From Podochytrium sp. JEL0797 (taxonomy: Eukaryota > Chytridiomycota > Chytridiomycetes > Chytridiales > Chytriomycetaceae): a stretch of DNA of 17,589 nucleotides. Under the pieces are notes generated by a model. The model saw only the letters and a list, made by a program, of their open reading frames with translations, did no database searches and was not told the DNA's origin. This document shows positions 1 through 7,339 of this stretch, piece by piece. The number at the start of each line of letters is the position of its first letter. Position 1 is the first letter of the stretch. The position numbers were made by a program, and so were the translations under genes. The stretch spans positions 1-17,589 of the forward strand of contig JADGJG010000515.1 in the NCBI GenBank assembly GCA_027596195.1, given 5' to 3'.

Positions 1-243
1 AGATGACGTAGACTTGGGTTCGCGCTTGGTTGAGAGTATCAAAGAATCCCATATTAGTTGTTGTTTTGGTTTGTTTGTTTGGTGATATGGCTTTCCCGGC
101 AGATCAAGCCGACGCTTTATACTTCCGATGGAAAAAATTCTGTTCGGCTGTTCCACCTTCCTGCTCATTCCGAAGCCGGGTGGCAGCTGGAGGGAGGCGT
201 TCAAAATCCTTTTTCCTTTGAACTCTTACAAATGCCGTATTAG
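1..243 (+). other. Possible last exon(s) of a gene cut by the window edge
   Basis: Bases 2-55 read open as an acidic/basic stretch (DDVDLGSRLVES), then a T/G-rich stretch ends in a good acceptor-like TTTCCCGGCAG at about 94-104. The following sequence is open to a TAG at 241-243 (begins IKPTLYTSDGKNSVRLFHLP, ends LLQMPY). A second frame is also open to a stop near 221, and a donor at 37 (GTATCA) would join to that frame instead, so the frame is not settled. I do not recognise the product. It could be the tail of a plus-strand gene lying left of the window, or chance. Confidence 0.2.
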
Positions 244-1576
244 AAATGCAAATTCGATAGCACTGTGATTGGAAGTTTTAAGTCGCTCAATCGATGTAAA
301 TTCTATGCTGCCGCTGTGGTAATGTTTGTGCAAATACTGTGCTCACGGCACTATCTGAAAGGGTATCCAGTGGATTATATAATCCTGTGCGACCCACCAG
401 AAAAAATTCCATTAATCACGGGGAATCATAAAACGGCGAAACGGGTCAGGTCGAGTCATGAAAGTCTCGTCAAATCACGGAATGGGTGGTCCTCGCTTAT
501 TGATACTTAATGAGTCGCCCAGATGCATTTGTCAGCCCAATCTTCGAGCTACTGTTTCGTGGGTTCTAGTTGCTGACGATGGGAAAGAAAGACCTTAGTT
601 CGTGGAAAGGATCATTTCAGCACTCCATGCCTTCATTTTGTTTCGTGAACGCGTTTTATTTAAATCTGTGCTTCAAAGAGGGATTTGTGTGGGGGAGGGG
701 CGGGGAGGTGGGAGGTGGTTTTCGTTTTGTGTTTTGTCCATGTTTTGTCAGATCGGCACAAACAAAAAAATGACTCCCAAAACACCACTGATCGCACGCC
801 TCGTCGCCTCATGTCTGAAATTTGCTGAATAGGCTGAAGTCGGACTCTCGCCACCCTCGGCGAGAACAGGTAAGCTAGCGGGCTCCTAGTTTTTGAGACA
901 TGCGATCAGTTTGGGGAGATCTGGATCCTTTATATGGCGCTCGCTCTGAGTACCGAACGATGATATCTTTGCGATACTGGGCTCTTTCGGATCGGCGTCG
1001 AGGTGAGTCGTTCTTTTTCCGGCGAGCTACTTCTGGAGCCTTCTCGTGGCGCTCGCTGTCAGTACCGGGTCTCTTTCGAGATACCGGGAAGCTAGTACCA
1101 GATACCCCTTTTCGATTTGTGTTTCTTTATGCTGATGCTGTTTTTTTTTCGTCGAGATTTTCAAAGTAGAAATAGTCGAAACACCGTCACAATTCGAACC
1201 GCGCCCGGAAGGAAATGTTATTGATTGATATTGAGTATTAGATTGAAAATGTAGTGAATAAACGCGTCCGCGCACACTCTTCTTTTTTTAAGTCAACCCA
1301 AAAAATAGGGCGAGCGGCGAAAGGAACCAACATGCGGTCAGCACAGCCCTGAATAAGTCTATACGGCTTCCCCATTATATATTCTCAGTGATGCAGCGAT
1401 ACGATGCACCCCCAATGAGGGATATGAAGGGTTGTGTGGAAGCAAGATTCATTTTCCCTTCGCGGAAACTGGAAAGTGCATGCGCCAGCATGCCATGGTT
1501 TCATTTTGATTCTTGTGAAGGAGAATCATGCGATATGCCATGTAATTGAATGGCGGAAAGTGCTCTGTACCTTAGC
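244..1576. other. No supportable gene; intergenic or decayed sequence
   Basis: About 1.3 kb with only short open frames on both strands, none with a recognisable domain or the codon-end bias seen in the real exons. There is a perfect 7-bp inverted repeat (TCTCGCC / GGCGAGA, loop 6) at 846-865. A weak direct repeat (GGCGCTCGCT followed by a related AGTACCG segment) occurs near 937 and 1049. An AATAAA lies near 1258 on the plus strand with no gene assigned to it. Confidence 0.5.
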
Positions 1577-1913
1577 TCTGGAAGTTGTGTTGGAGTTGGT
1601 CAATTCTGTTGAGGCGGAGGGAGTGAGTGTTGTGATTGGGGTGCGGGACCCTGTGATGGCAGGTGGGGTAGTGGATGAGAGGGTGTGGGGGGTGGCGGAT
1701 TTGGTTGTGGTGCATCGTGTGAGGGCGAGTGGGGCAATTGAGTTTTTGAAGCGGTGTGGGGTTGGGGCTGGCAGGGTGGAGAGGGTTTGGGACGCGGCGA
1801 GTGGGTTGAAGGTGGGAGAGGGGATTGTGTTTGTGAGACAGAGTGCGTTGGAGGAGGGGGGCAGGGTGGAAGGGGGGTGGAAGGTGGGCGTGAGACCCAA
1901 GTTGACGGCTTGA
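1577..1913 (+). pseudogene. 3' part of a probable AAA-like (HerA/FtsK-type) P-loop ATPase gene, 5' half missing
   Basis: An open frame ending in TGA at 1911-1913 encodes about 110 residues. The order of elements fits the C-terminal half of a fungal AAA-like ATPase family: a beta strand with a sensor-like segment (GVSVVIGVRDP, where the family usually has RVIISTQEP), the VVVHR motif near 1705 (family: IVHRF), a GLKVGEGIVF segment near 1805 (family: LRVGEALVF), and a closing WKVGVRPKLTA. This assignment is from memory of the family pattern, not a search. An acceptor-like CCTTAG sits at about 1571-1576. No Walker A or Walker B motif is visible upstream, and 1434-1570 does not look coding. The whole segment is G-ending at third positions, as the 3' ends of exons are elsewhere in this window, so the 5' half of the exon seems lost. 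It could also be a terminal exon with far-upstream exons that I failed to see. Confidence 0.45.
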
Positions 1914-3366
1914 TGAATGGAGTGTGGAAAGAGAAAGTGGTTTGAAGGGGATTTCTGGTTATTTTGCTTTGTTTTCGCGTTTTGAGTATCATGTTTTTTC
2001 TTTCTCGTTCTCTGCTTGTGTAGTTTCTCTACTTACATTTAGAACTGTTTTCTATCACACCCTTTCCAACTCCACCACCACCGCGACCCAATCCATCCTC
2101 CTCGCAGTCGCGCGTCTCGCCCTACTCTGCGTGATGACAAAAAATGGCCTTGAATTAACGCCGCGTTGAAACAACTCAAATCCCTGGATGAAAAAGGCCG
2201 ATGAGATTCGAATTTTCGAGTCTGTTGGAATAATGCAGTATGGGGAAAATGAGGAAGGTTGTGGCTGCGATTTTGGAGGAGGATAGGACGTGTGGGTGGG
2301 CGCGTTGGGTGAATGAGAAAGTGAACGCGTGTTAAAGTTTTTTGTTTGTTTTATAAACTGACGTGCGAACCACAAAGAAGATTCGGCTTGTTTCGATTTT
2401 GCTCACGAGAAGGAATTGGGAAGATGAGCGCTTCTGTCTTTTGAATCCACATTCCGTCGATAAGAACACTCACGCCGGCCATTGCTGTACACGCATGATC
2501 GTGAGGTGGCGCTGACGATTGGACTTGCGGACAATTTGAGGGCGTTGGAATTGGGGACCGTGAGTTTGTTGTGAAGGAGTGAGAACTTGGAGCGAGAATA
2601 CGGCGTTTCTCGAATGTGGAGGGGGTTTCGACGCTTGGGAGACGTGTCGTGAATTTATTTTGGAAATGATTTAGCTGGAATCCCCCAATATCCCACCAAA
2701 TTTAAACACTTCACGAACATTTCAACACTTCACGAACGGCCCCCGCAGCGGAATTTCAAATGGAAACGTCCGGGTCGTGGACGTGCAGACTGACTTGAAA
2801 TCATGGGAAGGTTCAATCACCATTATTATGTGACGTAAATTTATGCAGCGAGTTCTTATGCTTCCGTAAAAAATAATATATATATCCATTTAAGCAACAC
2901 TCGGTTTCTTTTCTTTCTTCTTTTTGGCAACTCTGCCGCCTGTTCAAAACTCTTATGTCGCGAATGAATTGGTTTTTAAAGGTGCTTAAGTTTGGTTGGT
3001 TTTTTGGATATTGACATATTATGAGCGAGGACGCTGAGCGAGAGATGACGTCGATCAGGAATTCAAGGGGTTTCCAGTAACTGAAGTCCGTTCCAAATAT
3101 GATTCATCTTCAAGAGATTCCATTCCAATGATCGAATTGCACCAACCAACTCACACTCGGGAACCCATCTGCCTGCCCCTATCACCAAATTATAAATCGC
3201 ATGCGTTTCGAGTAAGGCGCGCCTCAAGCTGTGGCAGACCATTGCACCCTGAAAAGAAGTCTTCTAGCTTAAAAATCGTTTTCGGCGCTAATGTCCCGCG
3301 ATGTAATCTCCATCGTAGTTGGTAATTCAGCCGCAAATCTCACCGTCAGACCACCAACAAAAGATA
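1914..3366. other. No intact gene; three coding-like islands on the plus strand
   Basis: Most of this 1.45 kb looks intergenic, and its last part (about 2660-3366) is AT-richer with no coding signal. Three short islands have the codon-end bias of true exons: 2050-2135 (C-ending codons, after an acceptor-like CATTTAG), 2250-2335 (G-ending codons, starts MRKVVAAILEEDRTCGW, then TAA), and about 2476-2560 (G-ending, includes THDREVALTIGLADNLRALE, followed at once by a GTGAGT donor-like site). They lie in different frames with stops between them. I do not recognise a family. They may be relics of one gene. Confidence 0.35.
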
Positions 3367-3672
3367 ATGGCCAAAACGAAACGCAGACATCTCTCCACGG
3401 ACGAAAGATACTTGTATCAGTTTGATCATGTCCAGCAACGTGTGCGCGAGCGATACAATTTGGCATTCACGGAACACGATTATGCGCATTTGAACCTTGC
3501 CATCGAAACGCTGGACCCTGGCACGGTCACTTATCGAGTTCAAGACAAGCAGGGATTCAAAGTATATGAAGTGGTGCATTTGGAAATGGTCTTTCTGTGT
3601 GTTTGGAATGGAGCCTGCGTTGCGACAGTGTTGCGTCCTGAGCAGCGTTATCTACTGAAAAATGGAAAGTAA
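3367..3672 (+). CDS. Small basic protein resembling a phage/bacterial H..R..ER family
   Basis: A single-exon frame of 101 aa with ATG at 3367; the frame is open further upstream but without another ATG. The N-terminus is basic (MAKTKRR). Residues 21-35 read HVQQRVRERYNLAFTE, then a helix (HDYAHLNLAIETL), a beta-type segment around residues 55-70 (YRVQDKQGFKVYEVV) and a closing strand (CVATVLRPEQRY). This order matches small proteins in bacteria and phages with an H-x3-R-x2-ERY start, a 'T..D...L...I' helix and a 'vaTvL' end; the match is by pattern recall only. Codon use is less skewed than in RRP15 or UTP20, with more T-ending codons, so transfer from a prokaryote is possible. Function is not known. 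It has no signal peptide or membrane segment. AATAAA follows the stop by 10 nt. Confidence 0.55.
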   Translation: MAKTKRRHLSTDERYLYQFDHVQQRVRERYNLAFTEHDYAHLNLAIETLDPGTVTYRVQDKQGFKVYEVVHLEMVFLCVWNGACVATVLRPEQRYLLKNGK

Positions 3673-3930
3673 AAAAGTAAAAAATAAAGGAGAGGGGGAA
3701 GTATTGACGCAAAATTCATATAACCTCGAGCGTTGATTCTCAACCTTCCTTCCCAACGCGCGCGGTCCCTTCTCGATCCCCTCGCATACGTATTCTTCCA
3801 CATCCGAAACAACGAACCCCGTCAACACGTCTCCACCGCGCACGCTGCCTACCACCGTGCCGCGACTCCACACCCCCGATGACGATACAATGGTAACCAA
3901 ACGAATGCACATCGATTCGCCAGTTTCCAT
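3652..3930 (-). CDS. Hypothetical 92-aa ORF with coding-like composition; possible gene end
   Basis: An ATG-to-stop frame on the minus strand. Residues about 12-70 (VTIVSSSGVWSRGTVVGSVR, then GGDVLTGFVVSDVEEYV) look like a beta-rich domain, with many G-ending codons of the kind found near exon 3' ends here. The last 20 residues (SPLFFTFLLSIFQ) come from T-rich sequence and are probably not coding. The ATG and first codons lie inside unit 1 of the TAF11-derived minisatellite, in a frame unrelated to TAF11. Its start may therefore be accidental, and the segment may be the surviving 3' part of an older minus-strand gene. It overlaps the tail of the 3367-3672 gene by 21 nt. I do not recognise the family. 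Confidence 0.3.
   Translation of the reverse strand: METGESMCIRLVTIVSSSGVWSRGTVVGSVRGGDVLTGFVVSDVEEYVCEGIEKGPRALGRKVENQRSRLYEFCVNTSPSPLFFTFLLSIFQ
3683..3688 (+). terminator. Poly(A) signal AATAAA of the 3367-3672 gene
   Basis: The hexamer lies 10 nt after the TAA in an A-rich stretch, the usual arrangement for a short eukaryotic 3' UTR. It supports 3367-3672 being a transcribed gene. Confidence 0.5.
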
Positions 3931-4279
3931 GCCTCAATCACAAGTCACAACCGGGAATACACAAGTTTATTACAGCCATCGATTCACTAGCCTCCATGCC
4001 TCCCCTCACACCATAAATACTCAAGCTCTTCTTTCACAACAGGGAATACACAAGGTTATTACAGCCATCGATTCACCAGCCTCCATGCCTCCTTCACAAG
4101 TCACAACAGGAAATACACAAGTTTATTGCAGCCATCGATTCGCCAGCCTCCATCTCCGATACGCCTCCCTCACAAGCCACAACAGGGAATACACAAGTTT
4201 ATGATAGCCATCCATCGATTCCCCAGCCTCCATGCCTCCCTCACAAACGCAACACGGAATACACAAGTTTATTACAGCC
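3911..4279. repeat. Minisatellite made from the TAF11 3' end (5 units of 64-89 bp)
   Basis: Five direct units begin with ATCGATT at 3911, 3978, 4067, 4134 and 4214, with lengths 67, 89, 67, 80 and 66. The same sequence continues into the real TAF11 C-terminus from 4280. Read on the minus strand, each unit carries a copy of the last TAF11 codons followed by the stop/poly(A) region (CTGTAATAAACTTG in intact units). AATAAA is intact in units 1, 3 and 5 and changed in units 2 and 4. Unit 4 keeps the nearest coding copy (VREAYRRWRLANRW, with one conservative change). Units 1, 2, 3 and 5 share a deletion of about 9 bp in the EAYRRW codons. Confidence 0.9.
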
Positions 4280-5225
4280 ATCGATTCGCCAGCTTCCACC
4301 TCCGATAAGCCTCCCTCACATGCTCTGGACTCAAGGCACCTTCGTCACCGTATTCTACCATGACTTCTCGTCCAATTTCGACAATGTCGCCGATAAACAG
4401 CTTTCCGGTACCACCGATGGCAATCAGAATATTGTTGGGAACGGTGGTTGTTCCGAGCAAGGTTGTAATAATCTGGAATGAAGGCGAGGGGGGAATACGG
4501 GGGATCAGAACTATTGAAATCATTGGAATACGCAATAAGTCGGGGCCCCGCACCTTCTTGACGGCCCCTTTCGACAGTCTCGAGCGTCGAAAGACTTCGA
4601 ATCGATGCAACTGGTCCTCGTCGAACGAATCGAGCAGGGCCTTCATGTCAGCCTTTTCCTGGTCTGTCTTTGGTTCAATGACGATATCCTTGTCTTCTTC
4701 GTCTTCATCGTCTTCGAGGTCTGAGTCGAGATCGCTTTCGTCCTGGTTCTGCTGGTTCAACAGGTTGGATTGGATTTCAGCGGCCTCATCGGCCTCTGTT
4801 TTATATTTAGTTTTGTGGTTGTTGTTTACGTGGACATACGCACCCTCCTGCGAGACTTTCGCTTGCTCGAAGACCATTTCCCTGAGGGTCAGTGCGGGCA
4901 GCAGCGACGCGGACGCGCTCTGATCAATGAGATGCTGGGGGGTGTTTTGCGCAGGCAACGCGGCGTGCGGCTGGTGCGGCTCGAGCAACACGGCGCCACG
5001 TCCTCTTCCGCGCCCACGCGACCCGCGAGTTCCTCTTGCCGCGCCGCCGCCGCCGCCGCGCAGAAGCTGCGCCGAGGCCAAAGGCGCCACGCGCGGAAGC
5101 CTGGCCCCGCCTTGCTCCTTGGGCCGCGCGGCACGGGATCCGCGCGATCCTTTGCCGCGAATAGGCCGGTTGGTGACTGGGTCGATGGGAATCGGTTCGG
5201 AAGGGTCGAATGTCTTTTTGGTCAT
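4272..5225 (-). CDS. TAF11: TFIID subunit TAF11 (TAFII28 histone fold), 2 exons
   Basis: TAF11 pairs with TAF13 through a histone fold inside TFIID and helps load TBP at RNA polymerase II promoters. The start is the ATG at 5225. Exon 1 is 5225-4554 and exon 2 is 4472-4272, with an 81-nt intron at 4473-4553 (GTGCGG..TTCCAG). The spliced protein is 290 aa. Residues 1-110 are low complexity with an RG-rich tract at about 57-77, and 163-180 are acidic. The histone fold runs from about 195 to 285: LLDSFDEDQLHRFEVFRR, then after the splice IITTLLGTTTVPNNILIAIG, GKLFIGDIVEIGREVM, and LSPEHVREAYRRW, all hallmark positions of the family. The intron is a multiple of three with no stop, so retention would insert 27 residues into the first helix-loop region; the family alignment needs it removed. 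The stop TAA is followed directly by TAA and overlaps AATAAA (4268-4273). Confidence 0.92.
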   Translation of the reverse strand: MTKKTFDPSEPIPIDPVTNRPIRGKGSRGSRAARPKEQGGARLPRVAPLASAQLLRGGGGGAARGTRGSRGRGRGRGAVLLEPHQPHAALPAQNTPQHLIDQSASASLLPALTLREMVFEQAKVSQEGAYVHVNNNHKTKYKTEADEAAEIQSNLLNQQNQDESDLDSDLEDDEDEEDKDIVIEPKTDQEKADMKALLDSFDEDQLHRFEVFRRSRLSKGAVKKVRGPDLLRIPMISIVLIPRIPPSPSFQIITTLLGTTTVPNNILIAIGGTGKLFIGDIVEIGREVMVEYGDEGALSPEHVREAYRRWKLANRWL

Positions 5226-5281
5226 CAGAGTGTTTTTTTTTTTTTTTTGGATTCAGACACCACCGTATAAATACCACAAGA
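5226..5281. promoter_or_regulatory. Shared bidirectional promoter of TAF11 and RRP15 (56 bp)
   Basis: The two ATGs are separated by 56 bp. The gap holds T16 on the plus strand (5233-5248) and a TATAAAT at 5266-5272. The poly(dA:dT) tract is the type known to exclude nucleosomes. On the minus strand it is an A16 run that ends 7 nt before the TAF11 ATG, so it may be in the TAF11 leader. TATAAAT lies only 10 nt before the RRP15 ATG, too close for a classic TATA box of RRP15, so its role is unclear. Confidence 0.7.
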
Positions 5282-6303
5282 ATGAAACGGCCAAGGAAAG
5301 AACAACGCATCAAGAAGAAGCAGGACGAATACGAGTCGGATGATGACGAAGAAACTGCTCCACTCGAAGACCAGGAGGGCGAGGGTGACGCCATGATCGA
5401 GGATGCACTAGAAGATGTAGCAGAGGAAGCTGAAGCCAAGGAGATTCCAAAGAACCAGTCAAAGCTGGCCTATGCAATGTCGCGCATTCTGGGCGGGGAT
5501 GCCGTGCTTGCTGCCGCTGAGGCTGAGGAGGACAGCGACGAGAAGCCGAAGCCAAACAAGCTGCGTAAAGAGGTGTGAATCCATCCATGGCCAATAATTC
5601 CTGTTCATTCCATCCTGATCAATCAATACCGTCTCTAGAATCCCATCCTGTCAAGACACAAAAACATCGAAGTCGCCCTCGACGACCAAAAACTCGAAGA
5701 AAAAGCCAAACGTCTCCTGTCCAAGGAAAAGAAGATCAAAACCTTGGACGTGGCTCGCGTGAAACGTGAAGATTTGATTGCCACGAATGATCTCGAAAAG
5801 AGGCTGAAGAAGGTGTCCACGAGGGGTGGTGCGTATTTGTTTTTGTCGACCTTTCACCCTTACCCATCCTTTCTGCCATGTATTCTTAACTCTCTTTATT
5901 GGTATCGAATTAGTCGTCAAGCTGTTCAACGCGATTCGTGTGGCTCAAAAATCGGTCGAATCCGTCAAATCAGACGGTGTCCAGAAAAACTCTGCAAAAC
6001 GTGAGTTCTCCTCATCCTCTCTTCCCCTCTTTCCCCTCTACCCGAATTTAACCTTTAATTCCAAACCCCCCAGTCGCCGCATTGAGTCAAGGCGGATTCA
6101 TGCAAATGATCAAAGAACCGGATGTTGCGAAGCCTTCCTCCTCAAAAGCGGCTGCCGCTGCGTTGCTCAAGACGGAAGCAAAGGGGAAATCGGCCAAGGC
6201 GGCTGCTCCGGCAGATGGTGGTGGAGTGCCGTGGATCAATGACGAGTTTATGCTGAATCCGGCCGTGTCGGCGGAGAGGGCGTGGGATATGGATTCGGAT
6301 TAG
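5282..6303 (+). CDS. RRP15: Ribosomal RNA-processing protein RRP15, 4 exons
   Basis: RRP15 is a nucleolar factor of pre-60S particles needed for ITS1/27S processing. Exons are 5282-5572, 5639-5828, 5914-6000 and 6074-6303, giving 265 aa; introns are 66, 85 and 73 nt. The start is the internal ATG at 5282 (MKRPRKEQRIKKKQ). The same frame is open upstream to an ATG at 5210, but that would translate the poly-T tract and overlap TAF11. Residues 14-56 are acidic. Family motifs follow in order: KLAYAMSRIL (61-70), NPILSRHKN right after the first splice (98-106), a charged KLEEKAKRLLSKEKKIK helix, TRGVVKLFNAIRVAQK across the second splice, and LAALSQGGFMQMIKEPD across the third. The C-tail from about 190 is Ala/Lys-rich and ends WDMDSD. 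AATAAA lies near 6348. The last exon is tandemly duplicated downstream. Confidence 0.92.
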
Positions 6304-6689
6304 TGTTTTTGTGTGAAGGCGGCGGGGAATGTGGTACCTCCAAGGGGAATAAACAATTTTTGGTTTGCGGATTTTGGATTCACGTATATGATAACGTGGA
6401 ACCTTGTTCATCAAATACGGCTACCCGATGCGTTGCTCAAGACGGAAACAAAGGGGAAATCTGCTGCTGCCCCGGCAGATGGCGGTGGAGTGCCATGGAT
6501 CAATGACGAGTTTATGCTGAATCCGGCCGTTTCGGCTGAGAGGGCGTGGGACATGGATTCGGATTAATGTTTTTACTTGATGCGGTGAAAAGGGGGGGTG
6601 TGGTGGTGGTTGCGCCAAAGAATAAACAATTTTGGATTGCGGATTTTTTGGATTCATGCAAGTGATCAAAGAACCCTCTGATGCCGGGA
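6094..6689 (+). repeat. Tandem duplication of the RRP15 3' end (2 copies plus a partial third)
   Basis: Direct copies start with GGATTCATG or a close variant at 6094, 6376 and 6650, a period of 282 then 274 bp. Copy 1 is most of RRP15 exon 4 with its stop and AATAAACAATTTT. Copy 2 repeats this with its own stop (TAA at 6565) and AATAAACAATTTT near 6620. Copy 3 stops after about 40 bp (matching the MQMIKEP codons). The joints fall at GCGGATT, which is also present in exon 4, pointing to a microhomology-type or slippage origin. Confidence 0.9.
6304..6567 (+). other. In-frame second copy of the RRP15 C-terminal coding end
   Basis: The RRP15 frame continues without a stop for 87 codons after its TAG (6301-6303) and ends at the TAA of the duplicated tail (6565-6567). 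The first half is translated former 3' UTR and a poorly conserved stretch. From 6427 it reads ALLKTE.KGKSAAAPAD and then the full VPWINDEFMLNPAVSAERAW tail. It could be reached by stop-codon readthrough, or by a splice that skips the first stop. Alternatively it is a recent relic. No strong 3' splice site is obvious just before the conserved part. Confidence 0.45.
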
Positions 6690-6979
6690 GTCTATTTTTT
6701 TTACGGAAGGGAATCATTCTAAACAGTCGCGTAAAAATGTGGTTTGCGCAAAATGTTGATAAGAAACCATCCATAAAAATTATCCAACACTGCCCTCTAA
6801 CAATTATCCATGAGGGCCAAATTCCAATGCTCCCCGTTCACCCTTCGGCAAGAGCATCGCTTTAAGATTTACATAACTGAAAGCGCTTCCTTCCAGTATT
6901 CTCTTTCTCTTAGAAATATGGGAAACTGCTTGGATGTCTTGTCTTCTTTCCTTCAGATTCTAGAAAATAAACTGTCACG
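6690..6979. other. Intergenic, no gene seen
   Basis: AT-richer sequence after the partial third RRP15 repeat. Short frames only, without coding-like codon ends. It presumably holds the upstream region of the small ORF at 6980. Confidence 0.5.
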
Positions 6980-7228
6980 ATGGGGAAGCATCCCGACGCT
7001 CCCAGCATGTCCTTCAAGTCCAAGTTTGACCAAGCCAAAAAGCTCTCAAAATGGGCCTCTTCAAAAAGGAGGAGAAACCCAACGACTCGGCACAAACAGT
7101 GGTCCGGACCCTTCCAAAACCTTCTCGACCCCAAGCACAATCTGCCGCGCACATCCCCCAAACACCAACACATTCCCACTCTCCAACACGACGCGTTTCA
7201 ACAACACTTTTTCTTCCATTATTTTTAA
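6980..7228 (+). CDS. Hypothetical 82-aa ORF
   Basis: An ATG-to-TAA frame with many C-ending codons, as in the 5' parts of true exons here. It starts MGKHPDAPSMSFKSKFDQAK, a lysine-rich helix, and later is His/Pro/Gln-rich (PKHQHIPTLQHDAFQQH). The TAA overlaps an AATAAA (7227-7232), the same stop/poly(A) overlap as TAF11. A second plus frame opens at 7051 with MGLFKKEEKPNDSAQ; a single extra G at the TGGG near 7052 would join the two as KLSKW-GLFKKEEKP. A one-base error or mutation is therefore possible, and the true protein may differ. No family is recognised. Confidence 0.35.
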   Translation: MGKHPDAPSMSFKSKFDQAKKLSKWASSKRRRNPTTRHKQWSGPFQNLLDPKHNLPRTSPKHQHIPTLQHDAFQQHFFFHYF

Positions 7229-7339
7229 TAAAAAAATGGAGACTACGCAGCCCCGTGACCCGCGTTCATCATGCATCGAAAGTTTCGAGACCCCCGTATA
7301 ATGATTCGCAACACACACATCGATCCGATGCGTTGCTAA

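Noticed and set aside
1187..1204. GGTTCGAATT on the minus strand, like a tRNA B box
   Set aside because: The flanks do not form a T-stem, and no A box, anticodon stem or acceptor stem is found at tRNA spacing.
1526..1992. Proline/serine/threonine-rich minus-strand frames
   Set aside because: They are the antisense of the G-rich ATPase fragment; the low-complexity product follows from the base composition.
3319..3366. Extended start of the 3367 gene
   Set aside because: The upstream open part has no ATG (only TTG), which is not expected to start translation here.
3911..4279. Repeat array considered as a CRISPR
   Set aside because: Units are contiguous diverged copies of a coding end without unique spacers, in a eukaryotic genome.
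5210..5281. Upstream in-frame ATG for RRP15 at 5210
   Set aside because: It would translate the poly-T tract into a Phe run and overlap the TAF11 start; the family-like basic N-terminus starts at 5282.
4360..5343. Plus-strand frames opposite TAF11 (187, 166 and 138 codons)
   Set aside because: The minus strand carries the clear TAF11 histone fold; the plus-strand products are Ser- or Arg-rich shadows.
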